This document shows, one piece after another, positions 43,020 through 51,756 of a DNA stretch of 64,000 nucleotides. The translations under genes and the position numbers were made by a program. The stretch is from positions 1 through 64,000 of the forward strand of contig NZ_WFGV02000034.1 in the NCBI RefSeq assembly GCF_010095445.2, read 5' to 3'. Every line of letters starts with the position of its first letter. Position 1 is the first letter of the stretch. Under the pieces are notes generated by a model. It searched no databases. It worked only from the letters and a program-made list of their open reading frames with translations, and was not told where the DNA came from. Source of the DNA: Pseudomonas sp. TNT3. GTDB taxonomy: Bacteria > Pseudomonadota > Gammaproteobacteria > Pseudomonadales > Pseudomonadaceae.

Positions 43020-44651
43020 ATGCAAACCGCCTATACCGTCCTGATTCTGCTGATGCTGGTGAGCGTTTCACGCCTGGTGGGGCGAGTCATCCCGCTGCCG
43101 TTACCGCTGGTGCAAATTGGCGCTGGAGCCCTGCTGGCCTGGCCGACACTGGGTTTGCATGTGGCGCTGGATCCTGAATTGTTTCTATTTTTGTTTTTGC
43201 CGCCGCTGCTGTTCTCGGACGGCTGGCGCATGCCCAAGCGTGAACTGTGGCGGCTGCGCGGGCCGATTCTGATGCTGGCCGTGGGACTGGTGCTGTTTAC
43301 CGTCGTGGGCGCCGGATATTTCATTCATTGGCTGTTGCCGAGCATTCCGCTGCCGGTGGCATTCGCATTGGCGGCGGTGCTGTCACCGACAGATGCCGTG
43401 GCGGTGTCGGCGATTTCCCGTAATCGCCTGCCAACGCCGTTGATGCACATGCTGCAGGGTGAAGCGCTGATGAACGACGCCTCGGGTCTGGTGACGTTCA
43501 AGTTTGCCCTGGTCGCAGCAGTGACCGGCGTTTTCTCGTTGGCCAATGCAAGCCTGACGTTTGTGCTGGTGGCGATCGGTGGGCTGGCCGTCGGCGTGGC
43601 GCTAAGTTGGCTGGTGGGGCGTTTGCGGTCCTGGATGATTGCTCGCGGCTGGGACGACCCCGCAACGCATGTGGTGTTCATGTTGTTGCTGCCGTTTGCG
43701 GCTTACGTACTTGCTGAACGACTGGGGGCGTCGGGCATCCTGTCGGCCGTCGCGGCAGGGATGATGCAGAGCTGGCTCGACCTGTTGCCTCGGCAGACCA
43801 GTACTAGGCTGCTTAATCGTAGTGTCTGGTCATTACTGGAGTTCGCGTTCAACGGCTTGATCTTTTTGCTGTTGGGCTTGCAGTTGCCAGACATCATCAA
43901 GGCGGTGGCCAGCCATGAGACATCGTTGTGGCCAACCTTGCTTTATCGCTGCCTGGACGTCGTGGCGATATTTCTGGTGCTGCTGGTGTTGCGGTTTGTC
44001 TGGGTGCAGAGCACGTGGCGCTTTTCCGGACTGCTGCGTCGGTGGCGCGGTAAGGATGAAATGACCCAAGTGCCTACCGCCCGATCCTGCTGGTTGCTGA
44101 CCGTTGGCGGAGTAAGAGGGGCGGTGACACTGGCGGGTGTGCTGTCGGTGCCAATGTTGATGGGGGGAGAGGCTTTTCCTGAGCGTGATTTGCTGATTTT
44201 CATCGCTGCCGGGGTGATTTTGCTGTCGTTGGTTGCCGCCTGCATCGCGTTGCCGCTTTTGCTGCGGGGCATTGAAGTCAGCCCTGACGACAAACGGCGC
44301 AGTGAAGTGCGTGACGCGTGGCGCAAAACGGCTGAAGCCGCGATTCAGGCGCTCGAGTCAGAGGAGGTCAATCCCCAGGATGCTGCCGAAACAGCGTTGG
44401 CGGCTGAATTGAGGGCGCGGATCATGTCCGAGTACCGGCATCAATTGGACGTGTTCAACGATTCGGCAGAAGCTCAGGCACTAGCATTCCAGATGGATTT
44501 GCTGGAGCGACGCATGAGATTGAAGGCGCTGCGAGCGCAGCGCCTGGAGTTGTACAAACTCAGCCGTCACCACCAGATTGGTGATGATGTATTGCGTGAG
44601 GTGCTTGGGGAACTGGATCTGAGTGAAGCAAACTTGGGGCAAATTAAATAA
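43020..44651 (+). CDS. Na+/H+ antiporter, CPA1 (NhaP-like) family
   Basis: This 543-residue protein has about 12 membrane spans followed by a charged cytosolic tail (about residues 420-543) rich in Glu, Arg and Leu. CPA1 hallmarks are LSPTDAVAVSAI and GEALMNDASGLVTFK, the latter holding the ion-binding Asp. It should exchange cytosolic Na+ or K+ for H+. The start at 43020 (MQTAYTVLILL) places the first span at the N-terminus; an ATG ten codons upstream is less likely. It converges with the metalloprotease gene, with eight bases between the stops. Confidence 0.88.
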   Translation: MQTAYTVLILLMLVSVSRLVGRVIPLPLPLVQIGAGALLAWPTLGLHVALDPELFLFLFLPPLLFSDGWRMPKRELWRLRGPILMLAVGLVLFTVVGAGYFIHWLLPSIPLPVAFALAAVLSPTDAVAVSAISRNRLPTPLMHMLQGEALMNDASGLVTFKFALVAAVTGVFSLANASLTFVLVAIGGLAVGVALSWLVGRLRSWMIARGWDDPATHVVFMLLLPFAAYVLAERLGASGILSAVAAGMMQSWLDLLPRQTSTRLLNRSVWSLLEFAFNGLIFLLLGLQLPDIIKAVASHETSLWPTLLYRCLDVVAIFLVLLVLRFVWVQSTWRFSGLLRRWRGKDEMTQVPTARSCWLLTVGGVRGAVTLAGVLSVPMLMGGEAFPERDLLIFIAAGVILLSLVAACIALPLLLRGIEVSPDDKRRSEVRDAWRKTAEAAIQALESEEVNPQDAAETALAAELRARIMSEYRHQLDVFNDSAEAQALAFQMDLLERRMRLKALRAQRLELYKLSRHHQIGDDVLREVLGELDLSEANLGQIK

Positions 44652-44659
44652 TGAACTGG

Positions 44660-45388
44660 TTAGAGGCGGGGATATATCGTTCTTATATTGATCTTGTCTT
44701 GTTCGCTGATTACCAGATTGTTACCTACTTGCCAGTCTCCGTAGGTGAGTTCGTTCGGAATGCTGTAGTGCATGATCGAATGTTTATCGTAGGTTCCTGT
44801 GTGAGTGCGCGGGTCTTTGCTGACGTTGAATAGATTGATATCGACGTCTGTTTTGCTCCAGCCCTGAGTATCGCGGTAGTAGTCATAGACCTTTTCCTTG
44901 TTCCAGGGAATTCTGGCATGGGGGTGCAGATGTTCGTGCTCCAAACCCAGTACGTGACCAAACTCATGCAGTAATGTGCGCTCAAAAGACCAATGGTCCG
45001 GTTTCGATGCGACGAGCAGAGTGGGTTGATCGGGAGGTGCTATCAAGGCATCAGTACCCAGGTAGGATTCATTGTGCTTTCCACTCAGGTAAAGCCGGAT
45101 GTCGGCTGGGCGATTCTTTACAAAATCGACCGCGAGGCTGTGGTGTGGGTCCCACTGTCTGATGATTCTTTCTACTCGATATTCCAGTTCGTCAGGTAGC
45201 GTTTCCATGAAGGAAACGGTCAGGGTTCGGCCATTGTCCCAAAACTTGCTGTAGGTGCCGACAGCGCGTTTGCTTCGCTTGCCGGGTGACGTGGGTTCGG
45301 CATTGTTGGGCGTTTCTTTTATCGCCATGTCATATGACGCTAGTGTACTAAGGGGTTGTATTAATTTAACGAACTGTTCGCTGTGCAT
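44660..45388 (-). CDS. Astacin-like zinc metalloprotease (metzincin)
   Basis: This 242-residue protein carries the metzincin zinc motif HEFGHVLGLEH (residues 141-151) followed by EHLHPHAR, as in astacins (HExxHxxGFxHExxR), and the Met-turn SIMHY at residues 204-208 with the preceding Tyr/Asp typical of family M12A. The N-terminal 40 residues have no signal peptide and may form a short propeptide. AAGGA lies eight bases before the ATG. Base composition is visibly more AT-rich than the flanking genes, which suggests later acquisition. No partner or secretion gene is adjacent. Substrate is unknown. Confidence 0.8.
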   Translation of the reverse strand: MHSEQFVKLIQPLSTLASYDMAIKETPNNAEPTSPGKRSKRAVGTYSKFWDNGRTLTVSFMETLPDELEYRVERIIRQWDPHHSLAVDFVKNRPADIRLYLSGKHNESYLGTDALIAPPDQPTLLVASKPDHWSFERTLLHEFGHVLGLEHEHLHPHARIPWNKEKVYDYYRDTQGWSKTDVDINLFNVSKDPRTHTGTYDKHSIMHYSIPNELTYGDWQVGNNLVISEQDKINIRTIYPRL

Positions 45389-45553
45389 AAGTTACATCCT
45401 TGTCAATTAAAACAGTCTGCCTCGTTCCAGAAGGCATGATCTTATGAAGTCAAAGTTCAGGATAGTATTGATGTGGGTAGAGGGGTGGGTGGTGTTGTAA
45501 GCTGATATTGAGGAAAGTCCCGTGTCTGCATTGCACAGCACGGGACGTGTTAT

Positions 45554-46753
45554 TTATTGTTGGCCGGTAATGAATGCACGAATGCGCATTGCTGCCTCGA
45601 CACATTCTGCCAGCGGCGCTACAAGTGCCAGGCGCACTCGGCCTGCACCTGGATTGAAACCGTCTACCTCGCGGGACAGATAAGACCCGGGCACCACGGT
45701 CACATGCTCTTCGCGGAACAGGTCGCGGCAAAACGCTTCGTCATCACCTTCAACATTTGGCCACAGGTAAAAACCACCATCGGGGCGCTGCACGTCCATG
45801 ACCGGGCTGAGAATTTCCAGCACAGCGTCGTACTTCTCGCGATAGAGGTCACGGTTGGCGCGTACATGCGCTTCGTCATTCCACGCGGCAATACTGGCAA
45901 GTTGGGTCTGAACCGGCATCGCGCAGCCATGGTAGGTGCGATACAACAGGAAGCCTTTGAGAATGTCCGCATCACCGGCCACGAAGCCCGAACGCAGGCC
46001 CGGCAGGTTGGAGCGCTTGGACAGGCTGTGGAACACCACGCAGCGTTTGAAGTCCTTGCGACCCAGTTCCACACACGCACTGAGCAGGCCAGCCGGTGGG
46101 GTTTGCTCGTCGAAGTACAGTTCGCTGTAGCACTCGTCCGCGGCAATTATGAAATCGTATTCGTCAGCCAGGGCGATGAGTTTTTTCAGGGTGTCGACCG
46201 GAATCAACGCTCCTGTCGGATTGCCTGGGGAGCACAGGAACAGGATCTGGCAGCGTTTCCAGATGTCCGGGGATACCGCCTCGAAATCCGGGTTGAAACC
46301 GTTTTCGTCAAGGCAGGGCAAATAGTGTGGCTTGGCTCCGGCGAGAAACGCCGCGCCTTCGTAGATCTGATAGAACGGGTTCGGACTGACGACCAGGGCG
46401 TCTTCGCCACGGTTGACGACGGTTTGCGTGAAGGCAAACAGCGCCTCCCGGGTACCGTTGACCGGCAACACGTTGCGTGCCGGGTCGAGCCAGCCAGTCG
46501 GCACGCTGAAGCGACGCTCGCACCAGGCCGTGATGGCTTCACGCAAAGCCGGTATGCCGAGGGTTGTAGGGTATACGGCCATCTGATCCAGATTGCTTGC
46601 CAAAGCCTCGGCGACGAAGCTCGGAGAACGGTGCTTGGGCTCGCCAATGGACAGGGCGATGGCGCGCTTGTCCGGGTTTGGCGTAACGCTGCCGAGCAGG
46701 GCGCGGAGCTTTTCGAAAGGGTAAGGCTGGAGCTGGTTCAGTGCGTTGTTCAT
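45554..46753 (-). CDS. dapC: Succinyldiaminopimelate aminotransferase
   Basis: This 399-residue class I/II PLP aminotransferase makes N-succinyl-LL-diaminopimelate. The PLP Lys is in HSLSKRSNLPGLRSGF, and NPFYQIYEGAAFLAG and SPGNPTGA are typical of DapC. Position beside glnD and map is conserved in Pseudomonas. The start at 46753 is chosen; the extension to 46855 runs into a REPIN. The protease gene follows 165 bases downstream. Confidence 0.9.
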   Translation of the reverse strand: MNNALNQLQPYPFEKLRALLGSVTPNPDKRAIALSIGEPKHRSPSFVAEALASNLDQMAVYPTTLGIPALREAITAWCERRFSVPTGWLDPARNVLPVNGTREALFAFTQTVVNRGEDALVVSPNPFYQIYEGAAFLAGAKPHYLPCLDENGFNPDFEAVSPDIWKRCQILFLCSPGNPTGALIPVDTLKKLIALADEYDFIIAADECYSELYFDEQTPPAGLLSACVELGRKDFKRCVVFHSLSKRSNLPGLRSGFVAGDADILKGFLLYRTYHGCAMPVQTQLASIAAWNDEAHVRANRDLYREKYDAVLEILSPVMDVQRPDGGFYLWPNVEGDDEAFCRDLFREEHVTVVPGSYLSREVDGFNPGAGRVRLALVAPLAECVEAAMRIRAFITGQQ

Positions 46754-46783
46754 GCTGGTCTCGTTCAATCCGGAAGTGACCCC

Positions 46784-46879
46784 TGTGGCGAGGGGATTTA
46801 TCCCCGCTGGGCTGCGAAGCGGCCCTGAAAACTTTACGACTGCTTCGCAGCCCAACGGGGATAAATCCCCTCGCCACAG
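46784..46879. repeat. REPIN (GTGGCGAGGGGATTTATCCCC type), with an adjoining fragment
   Basis: CTGTGGCGAGGGGATTTATC and its inverse complement form an almost perfect pair between dapC and glnD. Just to the right, CACTCCCACAGGGGG is a remnant of the other REP family. Confidence 0.92.
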
Positions 46880-46910
46880 GGGGGCACTCCCACAGGGGGA
46901 ATAGGTAGTT

Positions 46911-49613
46911 TCAGATGCTGATGCGCGACAGTTTGATATCGGATTCCTGATTGACGGTCAGTTGTTCGACGATTGCATCCTGCAAGCGGCTGCACAGCAA
47001 CGGATCCGACAACGGCTGGTTGTTCGCGTCCGTGATAAAGAACACGTCTTCCACGCGCTCCCCCAGGGTGGCGATCTTGGCGTTCTGCAGGGACAGGTCG
47101 AATTCCAGAAAGATCGTACCGATCCGTGCCAACAGGCCAGGACGGTCCGGCGCGCTGAGTTCCAGCACCGTCACCGGACGCTGGGCGTCGTTATGAATCG
47201 TCACCTGAGGCGCAAACGCAAAGTGCTTCAGTTGTCGCGGCACCCGTCGCTGGATGATGGTCGGGTAGTCGTCCGGGTTGCGCAGGGCTTCGGTCAGGCC
47301 TTCGCGAATCTGTTTGACCCGTGCAGGATTGTCGCCGATCGAGTCGCCATCAGTGTCAAGCACGATGTAGGTGTCGAGGGTGAACTGGCTGCTGGAGGTA
47401 ATGACTCGGGCGTCATGAATGTTCAGGTTGAGCTGGTCCATCGCTGCCACGGTCACGGCGAAGAAGTCGTGCTGGTCCGGTGCATAAATGAAGATCTGCG
47501 TGCCGCCCTCGAATTCGCGCTGGGTGGTTTCCTTGATCAGTACGAGTGGCCCGCCATCAGCCGGCTGCTGGAGGATCGCGTCACTGTGCCAGGCAACATC
47601 GCCGGCAGTGTGGCGCAGAAAATAGTCGTCACCCAATTGTGCCCACAGCTGTTCGACGTCGTCCGGATCGGTGCCGCCGCGGACCAGAATATCCAGGGCG
47701 GCGCTTTGGGTCTGGCGGATCTGCTCTTCGCGATCCACCGGGTTTTCCAGGCCACGGCGCAAGGCGCGCTTGGTTTCGGTGTAGAGCTGGCGCAACAGGC
47801 TCGCGCGCCAGGAGTTCCACAGCGTCGGGTTAGTGGCGTTGATGTCCGCAACGGTCAACACGTACAGGTAATCCAGGTGGGTTTCATCACCGATGATCTG
47901 GGCGAAGTCGTGGATCACTTGCGGGTCGGACAAGTCCTTGCGCTGGGCGGTTGTCGACATCACCAGGTGGTTCTGCACCAGCCAGACGATCAGCCGGCTG
48001 TCCCACAACGGCAACTGGTGGCGCTGGCAAAAGGCCTCGGCATCCACCGCGCCGATTTCGGAGTGGTCGCCATGTCGGCCTTTGCCAATATCGTGGTAAA
48101 GCCCGGCCAGGTAGATCAGCTCTGGTTTCGGCAGCTTGCCCATGAGCTTGCTGGCCAGCGGGAATTTTTCCGACACCTGCGTGTACTGCAATTTGCGCAG
48201 GTGTTTGATGAGATTCAGGGTGTGGGCGTCGACCGTATAGATGTGAAACAGGTCGTGCTGCATCTGCCCGACAATGAAGCCGAACTCTGGTAGATAACGC
48301 CCGAGGATGCCGTAACGGTTCATCCGGCGCAGGTTGCGATGAATGCCGATCTTGCATTTGAACAGCTCGATAAACAGGCTGGTGTTGCGGATGTCGTTAC
48401 GGAAATCGTCATCGATCAGGTGGCGGTGTTCACGCAGCAGACGAATGGTGTCTGCACGCACGCCTTTGATTTCCGGCTGCTGGGCCATCAGCACGAAGAT
48501 TTCCAGCATCGCGAAGGGGGTGCGGCGGAAAACGTTGTCGTTGCGGGCCTCGATGTAGCCGTCGTGCAGTTGGAACCGCGAGTTGATCGGCTGCGGAGGC
48601 GCTTCGTCTTCCGGTGCGAGGATGACTTCCTCGAAGTGCTGGATGATCAGGTCGCTGAGCTGGGCAATGCTCATCACCACCCGATAATACTGCTGCATGA
48701 AGTTTTCAATGGCTTGCTTGGCGTCATCGCCCTCGAAACCCAGCAACCCGGCAATGGAGCGCTGGTGATCGAACAGCAGGCGGTCCTCGGAGCGACCCGC
48801 GAGCATGTGCAGGGCGTAACGGACTTTCCACAAGAACTCCTGGGAAGAAGCCAGCAAGGCGTTTTCGCTTTCAACCAGAAAACCTTCGCCTGCCAGTGCG
48901 CGCAGGTTCAAGGTGCCGTATTCGCGGCGGGCGACCCAGAGAATCGTCTGAATATCGCGCAAGCCGCCGGGGGAGCCTTTGACGTTGGGTTCCAGGTTGT
49001 ATTCGGTATCGTTGTACTTGTGGTGGCGGGCTTTTTGCTCGGCGCGTTTGGCCAGGAAAAAGTCCTTGCTCGGCCACATGTGCGCGGTGCTGGTGACGTC
49101 CAGCATGCGCTGGCGCAATCGCTCGGGACCGCAGATGGTGCGGCTTTCCATCAGGTTGGTGACCACCGTCAGGTCGGCGCGGGCCTCGACGGCGCACTCG
49201 TCGACTGATCGAACACTCTGGCCGACTTCCAGGCCGATGTCCCACAGCAGCGTCAGGAATCGCTCGATGGAGTCACGGAAAACTTCGTGGTCGGCGCTGT
49301 CTAGGAGGATCAGCAGGTCGATGTCGGAATAGGGGTGAAGCTCTCCCCGGCCGTAGCCGCCGACCGCAATTAGCGCGATGTCGGCGTCTTCGCTCCAGTT
49401 GAACTGTTCCCAGGCCTTTTGCAGGATGTTATCGACGAACCAGGCGCGATCCTCGATCAGCCGGCGAATGTCCCGGCCGCTGCGAAAGCGCCCGTCGAGT
49501 ACCTCTCGGGCTTGGCGGATCGCCTTCTTGAAGGCGGCGATAGGGCTTGCCTTCAGGGCCAGTTCAGCCTGGAACTGGCCGCGGTCGAAGAGTTCTGGAT
49601 CCACCTGCGGCAT
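46911..49613 (-). CDS. glnD: [Protein-PII] uridylyltransferase/uridylyl-removing enzyme
   Basis: This 900-residue nitrogen sensor adds UMP to PII proteins when glutamine is low and removes it when glutamine is high. Domains in order are the nucleotidyltransferase (GGYGRGELHPYSDIDLLILLD, about residues 85-105), the HD hydrolase (YHDIGKGRHGDHSEIG, about residues 500-520), and two C-terminal ACT domains (ELSAPDRPGLLARIG in the last one). Length is typical. AGGAAA lies upstream of the ATG. It is downstream of map on the same strand, with a 58-base gap. Confidence 0.95.
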   Translation of the reverse strand: MPQVDPELFDRGQFQAELALKASPIAAFKKAIRQAREVLDGRFRSGRDIRRLIEDRAWFVDNILQKAWEQFNWSEDADIALIAVGGYGRGELHPYSDIDLLILLDSADHEVFRDSIERFLTLLWDIGLEVGQSVRSVDECAVEARADLTVVTNLMESRTICGPERLRQRMLDVTSTAHMWPSKDFFLAKRAEQKARHHKYNDTEYNLEPNVKGSPGGLRDIQTILWVARREYGTLNLRALAGEGFLVESENALLASSQEFLWKVRYALHMLAGRSEDRLLFDHQRSIAGLLGFEGDDAKQAIENFMQQYYRVVMSIAQLSDLIIQHFEEVILAPEDEAPPQPINSRFQLHDGYIEARNDNVFRRTPFAMLEIFVLMAQQPEIKGVRADTIRLLREHRHLIDDDFRNDIRNTSLFIELFKCKIGIHRNLRRMNRYGILGRYLPEFGFIVGQMQHDLFHIYTVDAHTLNLIKHLRKLQYTQVSEKFPLASKLMGKLPKPELIYLAGLYHDIGKGRHGDHSEIGAVDAEAFCQRHQLPLWDSRLIVWLVQNHLVMSTTAQRKDLSDPQVIHDFAQIIGDETHLDYLYVLTVADINATNPTLWNSWRASLLRQLYTETKRALRRGLENPVDREEQIRQTQSAALDILVRGGTDPDDVEQLWAQLGDDYFLRHTAGDVAWHSDAILQQPADGGPLVLIKETTQREFEGGTQIFIYAPDQHDFFAVTVAAMDQLNLNIHDARVITSSSQFTLDTYIVLDTDGDSIGDNPARVKQIREGLTEALRNPDDYPTIIQRRVPRQLKHFAFAPQVTIHNDAQRPVTVLELSAPDRPGLLARIGTIFLEFDLSLQNAKIATLGERVEDVFFITDANNQPLSDPLLCSRLQDAIVEQLTVNQESDIKLSRISI

Positions 49614-49671
49614 TGATTGGCTTTCCTGTTTGTAAGACTAAGCGCTAAGGCTGAGCGCGATGCGGCCCTTA

Positions 49672-50454
49672 TTAAGCCGAAACGCGCGGGATGGTGTCAT
49701 CGGCGCGCAGGGTGAAAATCTCGTAACCGGTTTCGGTCACCGCCAGGGTGTGTTCCCACTGGGCCGAAAGCTTGCGGTCCTTGGTGATCGCGGTCCAGCC
49801 GTCGCCCAACACTTTGGTGTCGGCCTTGCCCTGGTTGATCATCGGTTCGATGGTGAAGGTCATGCCGGCTTTCAGCTCCATGCCGGTGCCCGCGCGGCCG
49901 TAGTGCAGAATCTGCGGTTCTTCGTGGAACACCTTGCCGATGCCGTGGCCGCAGAACTCGCGGACCACCGAAAAGCCATTCTTCTCGGCATGCTTCTGTA
50001 TCACTTCGCCGATATCCCCGAGGCGGCAGCCAGGCTTGACGATTTCAATGGCCTTGTACATGCATTCCTGGGTGATCTGTGACAGGCGCTCGGCCCAGAG
50101 GGGGACCGTGCCGACGTGGAACATGCGGCTGGTGTCGCCGTGGTAGCCGTCCTTGATCACGGTGACGTCGATGTTCAGCGTGTCGCCATCCTTGAGCGGT
50201 TTCTCGTTCGGGATCCCGTGGCAGACCACGTGATTGATCGAGGTGCAGATAGACTTCGGATAGCCTTTATAGTTGAGCGGGGCAGGGATGGCTTGCTGCA
50301 CATTGACGATGTAGTCGTGGCAGATGCGGTCCAGCTCTTCGGTCGTGACACCCGGCTTGACATGTTCGGCAATCATTTCGAGCACGTCGGCGGCCAGTTT
50401 GCCGGCGACACGCATCTTTGCGATGTCCTCTGGGGTCTTGAGGGTGACGGTCAT
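49672..50454 (-). CDS. map: Methionine aminopeptidase, type I
   Basis: This 260-residue enzyme removes the initiator Met from new proteins. Its dinuclear metal site residues are in DVTVIKDGYHGDTSRMFHVG, CGHGIGKVFHEEPQI and FTIEPMINQG. It is divergent from rpsB, the widely conserved map/rpsB arrangement in gammaproteobacteria. Confidence 0.95.
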   Translation of the reverse strand: MTVTLKTPEDIAKMRVAGKLAADVLEMIAEHVKPGVTTEELDRICHDYIVNVQQAIPAPLNYKGYPKSICTSINHVVCHGIPNEKPLKDGDTLNIDVTVIKDGYHGDTSRMFHVGTVPLWAERLSQITQECMYKAIEIVKPGCRLGDIGEVIQKHAEKNGFSVVREFCGHGIGKVFHEEPQILHYGRAGTGMELKAGMTFTIEPMINQGKADTKVLGDGWTAITKDRKLSAQWEHTLAVTETGYEIFTLRADDTIPRVSA

Positions 50455-50679
50455 ACAGGCTCTCTCTGCGCTCGACGGCGCTTAACTAATTCGGAATGGG
50501 CGGTGCGCGATCAATCTTCGCAGCCCTTAAAAACGCGATTCTAACAGACGACCAGCGCATATCTGAGCCTCTGTGCATCGCATCTGTCTATAGATGGGCG
50601 CATTCTTGAGCGATTCCAAGGGGCGAATAAAGGCGTGCGTCAGGATTTGAGAATCCGGGTTCCGTTTTTTGCAACCTTA

Positions 50680-50688
50680 TGATATAAA
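50680..50688 (+). promoter_or_regulatory. Extended -10 promoter of rpsB-tsf
   Basis: TGATATAAA (TGn followed by TATAAA) is an extended -10 element; the -35 position (50660-50665, TTCCGT) is weak. Transcription would start near 50695, giving a leader of about 130 bases. Confidence 0.65.
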
Positions 50689-50694
50689 ATGCGC

Positions 50695-50827
50695 CGCTTT
50701 CCGGGGATACCCCGAAGAGCTTAAATCCACACACGTGTCGACACGATGACCTGGGTGCCTTCAGCTGATGCTGCTGGTTGGTCATTGGGATACGTGGAGG
50801 CCAAACCCGACTTATTAAGGAACTATC
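50695..50827 (+). promoter_or_regulatory. Candidate ribosomal protein S2 autoregulatory leader
   Basis: The leader has a small hairpin (CCGGGGATACCCCG, near 50700) and, close to the start codon, a GGGATACGTGGAGGC stretch that I recall as conserved in gammaproteobacterial rpsB leaders (the t44 element), where S2 represses its own operon. The structure was judged by eye only. Confidence 0.55.
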
Positions 50828-51565
50828 ATGTCCCAAGTCAACATGCGCGATATGCTGAAGGCCGGTGTGCACTTCGGTCACCAAACCCGTTACTGGAACC
50901 CGAAAATGGGTAAATACATTTTCGGCGCGCGTAACAAGATTCACATCATCAACCTTGAAAAAACCCTGCCAATGTTCAACGAAGCTCTGACTTTCGTAGA
51001 GCGTCTGGCCCAGGGCAAAAACAAGATTCTGTTCGTCGGCACCAAGCGTTCCGCTGGCAAGATCGTTGCTGAAGAAGCAGCACGTTGCGGTTCGCCGTAC
51101 GTCGATCACCGCTGGTTGGGCGGCATGCTGACCAACTTCAAAACCATCCGTGCTTCCATCAAGCGTCTGCGTGACCTTGAAGTGCAAGCCGAAGACGGTA
51201 CTTTCGCCAAGCTGACCAAGAAAGAAGCGCTGATGCGCACTCGCGATCTTGAGAAGCTCGATCGTTCCCTGGGTGGTATCAAGGACATGGGCGGTCTGCC
51301 AGACGCACTGTTCGTTATCGACGTTGATCACGAGCGCATCGCGATCACCGAAGCCAACAAGCTGGGCATCCCGGTTATCGGCGTAGTCGATACCAACAGC
51401 AGCCCGGAAGGCGTTGACTACATCATCCCAGGCAACGATGACGCAATCCGCGCTATCCAGCTGTACATGGGTTCGATGGCTGACGCTGTCATCCGTGGTC
51501 GCAACCACGTTGCTGGCGGCACCGAGCAGTTCGTTGAAGAAGCTCCGGTAGCTGCAGCTGAGTAA
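50828..51565 (+). CDS. rpsB: 30S ribosomal protein S2
   Basis: This 245-residue protein is part of the small ribosomal subunit and joins late in assembly. The sequence SQVNMRDMLKAGVHFGHQTRYWNPKM and GTKRSAGKIVAEEA are diagnostic. AAGGA lies seven bases before the ATG. A strong terminator separates it from tsf, so tsf depends on read-through or its own promoter. Confidence 0.97.
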   Translation: MSQVNMRDMLKAGVHFGHQTRYWNPKMGKYIFGARNKIHIINLEKTLPMFNEALTFVERLAQGKNKILFVGTKRSAGKIVAEEAARCGSPYVDHRWLGGMLTNFKTIRASIKRLRDLEVQAEDGTFAKLTKKEALMRTRDLEKLDRSLGGIKDMGGLPDALFVIDVDHERIAITEANKLGIPVIGVVDTNSSPEGVDYIIPGNDDAIRAIQLYMGSMADAVIRGRNHVAGGTEQFVEEAPVAAAE

Positions 51566-51591
51566 TTGACGCCTTGGCGTTGACTCAGTAA

Positions 51592-51620
51592 GCAAAAAGG
51601 GGGCTTGGCCCCCTTTTTGC
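51592..51620 (+). terminator. Terminator between rpsB and tsf
   Basis: GCAAAAAGGGGGC, loop TTG, GCCCCCTTTTTGC forms a perfect stem with a T-run. In the rpsB-tsf operon such a hairpin can set a lower level of tsf mRNA. Confidence 0.92.
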
Positions 51621-51756
51621 CACCTCGAAAACCATCTGTCAGCGGCGCAGCTACAGCATTTGTAACGTGCAGCAGCTAACACGGTGGTTCGGGAAGAATT
51701 GAACGCCCGTTCGATCGGGTGGAATGGTTGAAAACCTATCCAAGAGGAATTTTGAA

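Larger units (their letters stand above)
50455..50827. other. Divergent control region between map and rpsB
   Basis: The left part (50455-50640) should hold the map promoter, though I could not assign its boxes. The right part holds the rpsB extended -10 promoter and the candidate S2 leader, given as separate entries. I see no gene here. Confidence 0.65.

Noticed and set aside
45450..45731. 93-codon open frame overlapping the dapC end
   Set aside because: It overlaps dapC and AT-rich spacer with Arg/Pro-rich translation typical of a shadow frame.
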